Source: an uncultured Coprococcus sp. (GTDB taxonomy: Bacteria > Bacillota > Clostridia > Lachnospirales > Lachnospiraceae). Taken from it: 11,191 bases of DNA. The stretch is from contig USSH01000051.1 of NCBI GenBank assembly GCA_900557435.1, positions 1 to 11,191 on the forward strand, written 5' to 3'. Positions 1-6,621 of this stretch are shown here, piece after piece. The notes below the pieces were generated by a model. That model saw nothing but the letters and a program-made list of their open reading frames with translations. It did not search any database and had not been told where the DNA came from. Position 1 is the first letter of the stretch. Each line of letters begins with the position of its first letter. Made by a program: the position numbers and the translations under genes.

Positions 1-189
1 CTGAACCTCTGTATAGATAATATTGTTCTTCTTGAGACTGTCGATCTTCTCTTTGGCATTGTCATCTGTACGATACTGAATGTTACCCTTTACAAATATC
101 TGTGTAGTCTCCGGAAGAACCAGATATATACCACCACACAGAGCAGCCACAACAATAATTGCTATCAATATCTTCACAAATGTCTTCAT
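1..189 (-). CDS. N-terminal fragment of a membrane-anchored protein, function unknown
   Basis: The first 63 codons of a gene that continues beyond the left edge. The ATG at 189 is preceded by a good ribosome binding site (GGAGAG, about 6 bases upstream). Residues 1-3 are MKT, followed by a hydrophobic stretch (residues 4-25, rich in I, V, A, L) that fits an uncleaved signal anchor or a signal peptide. The part outside begins IFVKGNIQYRTDDNAKEKID and looks soluble and charged. I do not recognise the family. A secreted or membrane-tethered protein is the most that can be inferred. It lies 49 bases downstream of the HD-domain gene on the same strand and could be co-transcribed with it. Confidence 0.7.
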   Translation of the reverse strand, partial: MKTFVKILIAIIVVAALCGGIYLVLPETTQIFVKGNIQYRTDDNAKEKIDSLKKNNIIYTEVQ

Positions 190-238
190 AATTATCTCTC
201 CTATCCATGATGAATACTAATAATAAATATAAGCTATT

Positions 239-829
239 CTAGAAAAGTTCCTTCTCAAGCTGGAATATAAAATCCTCCAGCAGCTGCATGCGCTTGCTAT
301 ACTCAAGTCTTCCAGCCTCAGTCTTGCACCGCTTTATCTTAGGTTTGTTAATCTTATAAAAATTCTTTATTCTGTAATATGCACGCTTATAACTGGCCTC
401 ATCCTCTATAGCAGTTGCCATGGAATCCCACAACACACTTATGGCTCCAACCTCATCTAGAAGATCTGCATCCATAACTATTCTGCACTCAAGTGACAGA
501 TCCGCATCTGTATCTTTCTCCTCATGTATCATGATGATCTCACCGATCTTTGCTATCTTCTGAGGATCTACGCCAAGGCTGTCCAGATAGTTTACCGCAA
601 TCTCTGCTCCTACCTCACCATGTGGTCTCTCATCATCCCAGCCCACATCATGAAGAAGTGCGGCAAGAACTATAATATCCAAATCTCCACCCAGCTTGGA
701 CTGAAGCTTAATAGCCCATCTATAAACTCTCATAGTGTGCTCAAACCTGCTTCTGAATGGGTAGTTTGGCGGTCTGCCATTCACAGCCGTCTGTGTCTTT
801 ACAAAATCAATTACTTTAGCGTAATTCAT
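239..829 (-). CDS. HD-domain phosphohydrolase
   Basis: A 196-residue soluble protein of the HD superfamily, metal-dependent phosphohydrolases that often act on nucleotides or phosphodiesters. The metal-ligand pattern is visible: His31 in EHTMRV, the His60-Asp61 doublet in ALLHDVGWDD, His102 in MIHEEKD, and Asp120/Asp122 in MDADLLDEVG. The C-terminal third (about 140-196) is basic and then helical. The ATG start at 829 follows an AAGGGG ribosome binding site about 9 bases upstream. The substrate cannot be read from the sequence; the distance between motifs suits a small stand-alone HD enzyme rather than a (p)ppGpp synthetase/hydrolase or an HD-GYP protein. It lies downstream of the SRP RNA gene on the same strand, with about 180 bases between them, so it may have its own promoter there, although I see no convincing one. 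Confidence 0.85.
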   Translation of the reverse strand: MNYAKVIDFVKTQTAVNGRPPNYPFRSRFEHTMRVYRWAIKLQSKLGGDLDIIVLAALLHDVGWDDERPHGEVGAEIAVNYLDSLGVDPQKIAKIGEIIMIHEEKDTDADLSLECRIVMDADLLDEVGAISVLWDSMATAIEDEASYKRAYYRIKNFYKINKPKIKRCKTEAGRLEYSKRMQLLEDFIFQLEKELF

Positions 830-1009
830 AATAGTTCGCCCCTTGGAAAATCACTATTAAGACACTTTTCTACGGCTTTTCCCTTTCCGTAAAAGTATCA
901 TACTTGATGATAACATCTTTTGTAGCATTTTGCTATAATTTTTTAAATTTTTAACAAATATCTTATAAAATAAGTGCATCCTCCGCCGTCACCCAGCGGG
1001 AATATACAT

Positions 1010-1283
1010 AAAAAAATCCATGCGGTCTTTCTTCGAAGCGTCACCATAGACGTTACCTCAGCAGTTAGCTCAGCCCAGGCACCCTCACGGCACACAGGAG
1101 ATTCCCCTTAGTGCTGCTTCGTCTCCGACCTGACACGGTTCAGAGATTCCTGTTGCGCGAGACCCAGACATCAACACCACTTACTGAGGGCAGCCCTACA
1201 GCAGCCACCCCTCTGAAAGACCATCACCCCTGCTATAGCGGATTGCAGGTACAGGGCGCCGCTAACTCCCCGGTTGCATGGAA
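1010..1283 (-). ncRNA. ffs: Signal recognition particle RNA, large bacterial type (scRNA/6S-like)
   Basis: This RNA is the scaffold of the signal recognition particle. It binds Ffh and targets nascent membrane proteins to FtsY. The S-domain signature is at complement 1111-1134: GUCAGG, a short stem, then GAAGCAGCAC. The Alu-domain end is at about 1225-1272 and begins GGGGAGTTAGCGGCGCCCTG, close to the Bacillus subtilis scRNA as I remember it. The two RNA ends pair perfectly over 7 bp (complement 1276-1282, UCCAUGC, with complement 1017-1023, GCAUGGA), and seven T follow (complement 1010-1016) as a termination tract. About 270 nt is the usual size of the long Firmicutes form. The apical stem carries a GAGA tetraloop closed by G-C (loop at complement 1122-1125) where GGAA closed by C-G is common; the stem stays fully paired. 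The order tadA then SRP RNA matches B. subtilis. Exact ends are inferred from the closing helix. Confidence 0.93.
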
Positions 1284-1348
1284 ACTTTAAAACATATTTA
1301 ATTATATGATCTTTGTCATCATTTAGATCACAAAAACCCGTAGGCTAC

Positions 1349-1377
1349 ATTATATCCGACAAGCCGGGATACGTCAA
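1349..1377 (-). promoter_or_regulatory. Sigma-A promoter for the SRP RNA
   Basis: On the minus strand a TTGACG -35 box (1372-1377) and a perfect TATAAT -10 box (1349-1354) are separated by exactly 17 bases. The -35 box overlaps the TGA stop of tadA (1374-1376). Transcription would start near 1342, about 60 bases before the inferred 5' end of the SRP RNA, which implies a processed 5' leader. A second TATAAT at 1301-1306 lies closer to the RNA but has no convincing -35 box at 17 bases; it could be a second, proximal promoter. Confidence 0.82.
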
Positions 1378-1970
1378 GCTTTCTTCATCTTTCCCTGTCT
1401 CAGGTCCCGAAAAAAATCCTTCATCATGTTGCTGCACGCATCTTCCCTTACACCTCTGATCACATCTACCTGATGATTAAACTGCCGCATCTGAAGCAGA
1501 TTGATTATGGAACCTGCGCATCCGGCCTTTGGATTCATACATCCGATGACCACCTTGGGAATTCTGGCCTGAACTATAGCTCCGGCACACATCTGGCACG
1601 GCTCAAGTGTAACATACATGGTACACTCCTCAAGTCTCCAGTCGCCAAGCTTTTTTGAGGCCTGTTCAATGGCAAGTATCTCCGCATGGGCAAGAGTCGT
1701 TTTCTTGAGATTTCTCTTATTAAACCCTCTGGCAATTATCTTGCCCTCATGAACTATCACGCAGCCTATAGGCACATCTCCATTTGCATAGGCCCGTCTA
1801 GCCTGAACTATGGCCTTATCCATATATTTTTCATGATCTTTCCTGTCTGCAGGATCCATATCGTCTGCCGGCACCATATTGTCATCTGACTCCGTATCCG
1901 TCACATTGCCGGCACTGTCTGCAGATTTTTCGCCCATAATATCCGTCTTGCTAATTTCGTCGTTTATCAT
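1374..1970 (-). CDS. tadA: tRNA adenosine(34) deaminase TadA
   Basis: Zinc-dependent cytidine-deaminase-fold enzyme that converts A34 to inosine in the anticodon of tRNA-Arg(ACG). Zinc and catalytic residues are visible: His95 and Glu97 in HAEILAI, and Cys125 and Cys128 in EPCQMCAGAI. The C-terminal helix with CSNMMKDFFR, typical of TadA rather than of free cytidine deaminases, is present. The family core begins near residue 44 (DHEKYMDKAI). The first 43 residues are an unusual extension rich in Asp, Glu, Ser and Thr, with no TadA counterpart I know. The annotated ATG has only a weak GTGGGA site about 11 bases upstream. In-frame ATG codons at residues 32, 38 and 50 are alternatives; a GGAG lies 12 bases before codon 32. 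The true protein may therefore be about 150-167 residues. The gene is followed directly by the SRP RNA gene. Confidence 0.93.
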   Translation of the reverse strand: MINDEISKTDIMGEKSADSAGNVTDTESDDNMVPADDMDPADRKDHEKYMDKAIVQARRAYANGDVPIGCVIVHEGKIIARGFNKRNLKKTTLAHAEILAIEQASKKLGDWRLEECTMYVTLEPCQMCAGAIVQARIPKVVIGCMNPKAGCAGSIINLLQMRQFNHQVDVIRGVREDACSNMMKDFFRDLRQGKMKKA

Positions 1971-2054
1971 CTGTCATATTCCCACTTTTCTATACTGCTC
2001 TTAAGCTTATCTATACATATCTATCTCTACACTACACTTGATCGTCTATATAAG

Positions 2055-3116
2055 TTAAACAATATCCACTATCCAATAACCGAAATTCCCCGTCTTGATC
2101 TGCGCTTCCTTTTCAGGCACAAATCTGTCAAATCCGAATATTCCCGCCAGGTATTTTTCCCTGGCAGAATACACGCCCGGAACTCCCAGTATGTAACTGT
2201 TATTTTCACTGTCAGGTCCAAACAGCACCTTTCCCAGCATGAGATACTTATAGCTGTAATACCCATGTGTGAGGAAACTGTTCACACCGAGCTTCCAGTT
2301 GTTCATATCGAGAAGTCCGATATCATTTGGCGTTATCTTCACGCTCTCTATCACACTATCAAGCCCATCATCCAAAGAATTTCCCGGGAGCAGCGGCAAA
2401 TGTTCATTTTTGCTGAACATGTTTTCCACCGCTTTTTCAGTGTCAGAGCGTGATTCCTTCTCTGCAGCATGTTCTGTCGCAATCTCAGGTGCAGCCGTTG
2501 TTGTCATATCGTCTGTTATAGAAACTTCCCTGACTGCCTCGTCAAGCACCCCGTTCCCCTCAGGCTGCCCGGCAGTCCACATAACTGAATAATCAACCTC
2601 GCTGTCCGTCCAAGATGAACAAAACATATCATTTTCATAACACTGATGCTCATAACATTGATGCTCATAACACTGAAGATTTTCATAACATCGAAGATTC
2701 GCATTATTCCTCGAATCCATAAGTCTTATGGCTATCCCGGCAAACGCTGTAACAGGGCGTCCGCTTCCACCCACATCATCCCAGCAGAATGAAAATGACG
2801 CCTCTCCATGTCCACCAGTGAGCTTCATCTTCCCGACCAGAACCGGAAGAGGGATCATCGGTGTCTGCCCCTCTACCCCGCCTGTTTTCTTTTTTCCTGT
2901 CGTGTCAGTCTGAAACTCCAGACCATTCTGCGGCAATGTTTCTCTGTACATATAGACACCATACAACGTTTCGCGCCCACTTATGCCATTCTTCAGTCCT
3001 ATAGTTATACGTCCTGTCCTCCCCGTCTTTGCCACTTTTGCAAATCCGGAATTTTCGCATTTGCGTCCTTCGTGATATCTGTAAATATACGATATAAATC
3101 TGTTCCAATACACCAT
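2055..3116 (-). CDS. DUF6128-like protein with a tandem Cys-Tyr-Glu linker repeat
   Basis: A 353-residue protein without known biochemical role. It has a conserved-looking N-terminal part (about 1-135, beginning MVYWNRFISYIYRY) and a conserved-looking C-terminal part (about 258-353, with WKLGVNSFLTHGYYSYKYL, then LGVPGVY and GIFGFDRF). This pairing resembles Lachnospiraceae proteins I associate with DUF6128; that assignment is from memory. No signal peptide or membrane helix is evident. Between the two parts lies a low-complexity linker: a CYEHQ-type repeat at residues 143-163, then an acidic/Thr-rich stretch (about 165-250). The ATG start has a strong GGAGAGGAGG site 7 bases upstream. The gene is 110 bases downstream of ksgA on the same strand, with no clear terminator between, so read-through from the tatD-ksgA operon is likely. 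Confidence 0.75.
   Translation of the reverse strand: MVYWNRFISYIYRYHEGRKCENSGFAKVAKTGRTGRITIGLKNGISGRETLYGVYMYRETLPQNGLEFQTDTTGKKKTGGVEGQTPMIPLPVLVGKMKLTGGHGEASFSFCWDDVGGSGRPVTAFAGIAIRLMDSRNNANLRCYENLQCYEHQCYEHQCYENDMFCSSWTDSEVDYSVMWTAGQPEGNGVLDEAVREVSITDDMTTTAAPEIATEHAAEKESRSDTEKAVENMFSKNEHLPLLPGNSLDDGLDSVIESVKITPNDIGLLDMNNWKLGVNSFLTHGYYSYKYLMLGKVLFGPDSENNSYILGVPGVYSAREKYLAGIFGFDRFVPEKEAQIKTGNFGYWIVDIV
2635..2699 (-). repeat. 15-bp coding minisatellite encoding CYEHQ-type repeats
   Basis: On the plus strand two copies of a 15-base unit, tcataaca(c/t)tgatgc, lie head to tail (2635-2649, 2650-2664). Two degenerate copies ending in gaagat follow (2665-2680 and about 2683-2699). On the coding strand this gives CYEN-LQ, CYEHQ, CYEHQ, CYEND in frame inside the DUF6128-like protein. 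Units differ by single bases and by one 3-base step, so the reading frame is kept. The pattern fits slippage-driven growth in an unconstrained linker. The cysteines and histidines could also bind metal, but there is no direct evidence for that. Confidence 0.85.
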
Positions 3117-3147
3117 AGATAATCCTCCTCTCCTCTGGGAAACCTTG

Positions 3148-3172
3148 TGAGATCATCCAGTCTGGCATCTCA
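3148..3172 (-). repeat. Inverted repeat in the leader of the DUF6128-like gene
   Basis: TGAGAT (3148-3153) and ATCTCA (3167-3172) form a 6-bp stem, with CCA/TGG able to pair inside it. The repeat lies about 30 bases upstream of the start codon at 3116, in the ksgA-to-DUF spacer. No T tract follows on the minus strand, so it is not a typical terminator. It could be an RNA hairpin that separates the expression of the two genes, or an operator. Function is unknown. Confidence 0.4.
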
Positions 3173-3226
3173 CATGTTCCTGGGACTCTAACAATTATCT
3201 ATGTGCAAATGGTGATGGGTATTCTA

Positions 3227-4090
3227 TTATTTGTCCGAAAGAATATCGCTCAAAGCTGCAAATTCCGCCAGTCCCAAACTTTCTCCTCGGATATTTGCTG
3301 ATATTCCAAGTGATTCAAGAGCTTTTGCAACCTCTTCCTTTGTAAATGACAGCTCTCCGCTGTTGGCTATTCCGTTCTGAAGAGTCTTTCTTCTCTGGTT
3401 GAAGGATGCCCTGATAAGCCTGAACATAAGCTGCTCGTCCTTCACCTTTACCGGCGGCTCCTGGAATCTGGTAAGCCTGATAACGGCAGACCCCACTCCC
3501 GGTCTTGGGATAAAACAGTTTGGCGGCACATTTGCAACGATATAAGGCTCTGCGTAATACTGTACTGCCAGTGACAGTGCACCATAATCCTTCGTTCCGG
3601 GTCCGACCTGCATGCGGTCTGCCACCTCTTTCTGTACCATGACGGTCACCGAGAGCAGTGGCACATGCTTCTCGAAAAGTCCCATGATGATCGGCGTGGT
3701 TATATAATATGGAAGATTTGCAACAACCTTTATAGGTCTGCCGCCATTTCTCTCCTCCACTATCTTGTTGATATCGACCTTCAATATGTCGTCATTGATG
3801 ACCGTTACATTGTCATATTCAGCAAGAGTCTCGTCCAGTATAGGCAGAAGATTCTTATCTATCTCCACCGCCACTACCTGTCCGGCACTCTCCGCCAGAT
3901 ACTGTGTCATGGTTCCTATTCCCGGGCCTATCTCCAGCACGCAGTCATCCTTTGTGATATCCGCTGCGCTGATTATCTTGTTTATCACATGGGAATCTAT
4001 CAGAAAGTTCTGCCCGAACTTCTTCTGAAATGCAAATTCGTACTTTTTTATCGTCTCTATCGTAACCTGTGGATTGCTTAACTTCTCCAT
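3227..4090 (-). CDS. rsmA: 16S rRNA (adenine1518/1519-N6)-dimethyltransferase
   Basis: RsmA (KsgA) dimethylates two adjacent adenines in the 3'-terminal hairpin of 16S rRNA, late in small-subunit assembly, using S-adenosylmethionine. Family motifs appear in order over 287 residues: FGQNFL (25-30), the SAM-binding EIGPGIG (53-59), acidic Glu76 after VVAV for the ribose, NDDILKVD (99-106), the catalytic NLPY (125-128), FIPRPGVGSAVIRL (from 193), and NQRRKTL (231-237) in the C-terminal domain. The length is normal. The ATG at 4090 follows AAAGGACAGAGG, a good ribosome binding site. It begins 20 bases after the tatD stop, so the two are an operon. In many Firmicutes rnmV (ribonuclease M5) lies between tatD and ksgA; here it does not. 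Confidence 0.97.
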   Translation of the reverse strand: MEKLSNPQVTIETIKKYEFAFQKKFGQNFLIDSHVINKIISAADITKDDCVLEIGPGIGTMTQYLAESAGQVVAVEIDKNLLPILDETLAEYDNVTVINDDILKVDINKIVEERNGGRPIKVVANLPYYITTPIIMGLFEKHVPLLSVTVMVQKEVADRMQVGPGTKDYGALSLAVQYYAEPYIVANVPPNCFIPRPGVGSAVIRLTRFQEPPVKVKDEQLMFRLIRASFNQRRKTLQNGIANSGELSFTKEEVAKALESLGISANIRGESLGLAEFAALSDILSDK

Positions 4091-4110
4091 CCTCTGTCCT
4101 TTCTTATTTA

Positions 4111-4884
4111 TCAGTTCATATTATACATTTTCATCGCATTTACATAAGTTGTTTCATACACTTTCTCAACCGGCACATCCTTTATCTCGGCTATCTTCTC
4201 AGCTATATAAGGAATGTAAAGAGCCGAATTTCTTGTCCCTCTGAATGGAACCGGAGCCATATATGGAGAATCGGTCTCAAGGACGATCTTTTCAAGAGGA
4301 ATATCTTCCACGACCTCCTGAAGTCTGCGGCTGTTCTTGAAGGTGACAACTCCACCAACGCCGATATTGAATCCCATCTTAATGTATTCTCTAGCTTGTT
4401 CAACACTGTATGAATAGCAGTGTATCACTCCGCCATTTCTTCCGCCGTCCATATCTTTCAGTATCTCCATGGTGTCTGACGCAGCATCCCTGCTATGTAT
4501 GATTATAGGCATGCCTAGTTCTTGCGCAAGCTCCAATTGTCTGATAAACCATTTCTTCTGCACGTCCCTCGGCGGATCATCATCAAAATGATAATCGAGA
4601 CCGATCTCGCCTATCGCTTTCACCTTTGGATTTTCAAGTGTCATCTGCTTAAGTGCCTGCATATCATCCTCAGTGAGATCTCCCACCTCACTTGGATGCA
4701 CACCTACAGCAGCATAAAAATGTGGATATTTTCCGGCAAGTTCAACCGAGTTTCTGGATGACTGCATGTCCGCACCGACATTCATCACCTTATCTATATC
4801 TTTTTCTAAAAATTCTACAATGAGTCGTTCTCTGTCCTCGTCAAACTGCTCATCATCATAATGTCCATGTGTCTCAAATATCAT
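4111..4884 (-). CDS. tatD: TatD family metal-dependent hydrolase (DNase)
   Basis: TIM-barrel metal-dependent hydrolase; TatD proteins have 3'-5' exonuclease activity in DNA repair. Numbering from the chosen start, the metal ligands are visible: His6 and His8 (ETHGH), Glu93 (GEIGLDYH), His130 (IIIHSRDA), His155 (VIHCYS) and Asp205 (LETDSPYMAP). I chose the ATG at 4884 (257 residues, a usual TatD length) because the family begins with M-I-F-E/D-T-H and because AGGAAGG lies 8 bases upstream. An in-frame ATG at 4971 would add 29 residues, but it coincides with the predicted transcription start, so it is unlikely. First gene of an operon with rsmA; the leader would be about 86 bases. Confidence 0.95.
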   Translation of the reverse strand: MIFETHGHYDDEQFDEDRERLIVEFLEKDIDKVMNVGADMQSSRNSVELAGKYPHFYAAVGVHPSEVGDLTEDDMQALKQMTLENPKVKAIGEIGLDYHFDDDPPRDVQKKWFIRQLELAQELGMPIIIHSRDAASDTMEILKDMDGGRNGGVIHCYSYSVEQAREYIKMGFNIGVGGVVTFKNSRRLQEVVEDIPLEKIVLETDSPYMAPVPFRGTRNSALYIPYIAEKIAEIKDVPVEKVYETTYVNAMKMYNMN

Positions 4885-4976
4885 CTTCTCAACCTTCCTG
4901 TCTTGAACACCAGCCTGTTTTAATCGCCCTGTGATCTCAAAATACAGACACGATCTCATTTCATCTGTCACGCTGT

Positions 4977-5005
4977 ATTATACATAAATACATTCAGTTT
5001 GTGAA
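4977..5005 (-). promoter_or_regulatory. Sigma-A promoter of the tatD-rsmA operon
   Basis: Minus strand TTCACA (-35, 5000-5005) and perfect TATAAT (-10, 4977-4982) with a 17-base spacer. The predicted start of transcription is near 4970, giving a leader of about 86 bases before the tatD start at 4884. The position also argues against the longer tatD reading frame starting at 4971. Confidence 0.82.
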
Positions 5006-5147
5006 CGTTTTATTATTTGTTTATGTTTGTTTATTAATCTTTATAAATAGATTAAACTTTGAACACATTATTTTCACAATTCCTGGATATACTAAACATC
5101 GTAAAGAGTTTTTCATTTATTTGAATCCTCTCTCCCCTCATTTTTTT

Positions 5148-5192
5148 ACAAGAGGCAGCAGATCTCCCCGGTCTGTTACCTCTTGTTTTTTT
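5148..5192 (+). terminator. Intrinsic terminator or attenuator upstream of the aminotransferase
   Basis: ACAAGAGG (5148-5155) pairs perfectly with CCTCTTGT (5179-5186). After a C/A mismatch the inner strands continue to pair (5157-5164 with 5170-5177, including two G-U pairs), leaving a 5-base loop TCCCC. Seven T follow at 5186-5192. The T tract is on the plus side only (the left flank is also T-rich on the plus strand), so it would stop rightward transcription. No gene ends here: the left neighbour tatD runs the other way. It is therefore either the end of a short plus-strand RNA or an attenuator in a leader of the aminotransferase gene, 130 bases before its start codon. No T-box sequence or known riboswitch consensus was recognised. 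Confidence 0.7.
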
Positions 5193-5251
5193 GTGTCTGT
5201 AACTGTATATTTATATTTGGTATTTATTATGAAATACATCAGGTTACACAG

Positions 5252-5280
5252 CCAGACGGCAGCATTCATGAACCGTCCGG
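5252..5280 (+). promoter_or_regulatory. Second stem-loop in the aminotransferase leader
   Basis: CCAGACGG (5252-5259) pairs with CCGTCCGG (5273-5280), seven of eight positions matched with one A/C mismatch, around a 13-base loop. ATTTTG follows, a weak T tract. It lies about 44 bases before the start codon at 5324. It could be a second, weak termination hairpin or part of a regulatory fold with the stronger hairpin at 5148-5192. The rest of the divergent spacer (4983-5323) is AT-rich; no clear plus-strand promoter was found in it. Confidence 0.45.
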
Positions 5281-5323
5281 ATTTTGTATATACCAATATC
5301 TATAAAATTACAGGAGGACTTCC

Positions 5324-6511
5324 ATGATATCAAAGAAATATTCAGCAATGTTAAACAACACTTCCATCATCAGGGAATTTGCGCAGTATGCTTCAAAGCG
5401 TGCCGCTGAGATCGGTGCTGAAAATGTGTTCAACTATACCATAGGCAACCCATCTGTGCCTACCACAGACGACTTCAACAAAGGACTTATCGATCTTATC
5501 CAGAATGAGGATTCACTGGCACTTCACGGCTACAGCCCTACACTTACTATTTACTCTGTAAGAAAAGCTGTCGCAGATTCACTGAACCGCCGTTTCGGCA
5601 TGGAGTATGTTCCTGAGGACATCTTCATGACATCTGGAGCTGCCGGAGCTCTGGCGCACGCCATCAGATGTGTCACAGAACCGGGCAACGAGGTCATCAC
5701 ATTTGCCCCTTACTTCCCTGAGTATGTACCATACGTTGACGGAACCGGTGCTGTTCTCAAGGTCGTTCCCGCGGACATAACTTCATTCCAGATTAACTTT
5801 GACGCATTCCTCGAGATGATGAATCCAAATGTTCAGGCGATCCTCATCAATTCGCCGAACAACCCATCAGGAATCGTTTACTCAACCGAGACTATAACAC
5901 GTCTTGCCCAGATCCTCTCAGCGAAACAGGAAGAGTACGGACACGACATTTACCTTATATCAGACGAGCCTTACAGAGAGATCGTATTTGCGGGAACCGA
6001 TTCACCGTTCATCTCAAAGTTCTACGACAACACGATCTGCTGCTACTCATTCAGCAAGTCTCTGTCACTGCCTGGAGAGCGTATCGGATACGTGGCTGTA
6101 AATCCTAAGTGCAAGGATGCGGAGCTCATCATCAACATGTGCGGACAGGTATCACGTTTCACAGGACACAACTGTCCTTCATCTCTGATACAGCTCGGAG
6201 TTGCAAAGGTTCTTGACGAGACTTCTGATCTGTCAATCTATGAGAAGAACAAGAACATCCTGTACAAAGAACTCACCGCCATGGGATATGAGTGTGTTGA
6301 GCCGGGCGGAACATTCTATATGTTTCCTAAGACTCCTATCGCCGATGCAAATGAGTTCTGTAACATGACCGCTCATGAACTTGATCTGATCCTAGTTCCA
6401 GGCGACAGCTTCATGTGCCCTGGACATATGAGACTGGCTTACTGTACCACAACAGATATGGTTGAGCGCTCACTGCCTCTGTTCGAAAAGGCTATCAAGA
6501 TGTGCAAATAA
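5324..6511 (+). CDS. Pyridoxal-phosphate-dependent class I/II aminotransferase
   Basis: Fold-type I aminotransferase of the AspC/COG0436 kind, transferring an amino group between an amino acid and a 2-oxo acid. Conserved elements over 395 residues: YTIGNPSVP (38-46), SGAAGAL (104-110), NSPNNPSG (176-183) with the cofactor-contacting Asn, SDEPYREI (213-220) with Asp214 and Tyr217, the Schiff-base Lys245 in YSFSKSLSLPGERIGY, and the substrate-carboxylate Arg380 in MRLAYC. The length is normal and the protein is cytosolic. The start has a textbook AGGAGG 7 bases upstream. The preferred substrate (aspartate, aromatic or branched-chain) cannot be told from these motifs, so no gene symbol is given. 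Two stem-loops in its leader suggest transcription attenuation. maf follows 110 bases downstream on the same strand. Confidence 0.95.
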   Translation: MISKKYSAMLNNTSIIREFAQYASKRAAEIGAENVFNYTIGNPSVPTTDDFNKGLIDLIQNEDSLALHGYSPTLTIYSVRKAVADSLNRRFGMEYVPEDIFMTSGAAGALAHAIRCVTEPGNEVITFAPYFPEYVPYVDGTGAVLKVVPADITSFQINFDAFLEMMNPNVQAILINSPNNPSGIVYSTETITRLAQILSAKQEEYGHDIYLISDEPYREIVFAGTDSPFISKFYDNTICCYSFSKSLSLPGERIGYVAVNPKCKDAELIINMCGQVSRFTGHNCPSSLIQLGVAKVLDETSDLSIYEKNKNILYKELTAMGYECVEPGGTFYMFPKTPIADANEFCNMTAHELDLILVPGDSFMCPGHMRLAYCTTTDMVERSLPLFEKAIKMCK

Positions 6512-6621
6512 TGATCTGTGTATAAGTTTCTATATCAATATCATGCCTTATCAGTATAGATATTATTTGCGCTAATCTTGTTTATACAAAATTATTTTAG
6601 GAAAGTATTGAGATATAACAT

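Noticed and set aside
524..892. Plus-strand reading frame opposite the HD-domain gene
   Set aside because: It lies antisense to a gene with clear motifs and has no family features of its own.
2269..2592. Plus-strand reading frame opposite the DUF6128-like gene
   Set aside because: Ser/Phe-rich shadow of the low-complexity linker; no ribosome binding site was recognised.
2635..2699. Short CRISPR-like array
   Set aside because: The units are contiguous 15-base repeats without spacers and in frame with the surrounding protein.
4885..4971. 29-codon N-terminal extension of tatD from an ATG at 4971
   Set aside because: It starts at the predicted transcription start (about 4970), and the family start motif MIFETHGH with an AGGAAGG site lies at 4884.
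5083..5323. T-box riboswitch before the aminotransferase
   Set aside because: No AGGGTGG-like T-box sequence or specifier-loop layout is present; only simple hairpins are seen.
5001..5327. Phe/Tyr-rich plus-strand reading frame in the divergent spacer, a possible leader peptide
   Set aside because: It starts with GTG without a ribosome binding site, runs straight through the terminator hairpin and into the aminotransferase start; its residues reflect AT-rich DNA.
6512..6621. Separate promoter for maf (TTGCGC with AATTAT at 17 bases)
   Set aside because: The -10 match is poor; read-through from the aminotransferase gene is equally likely.
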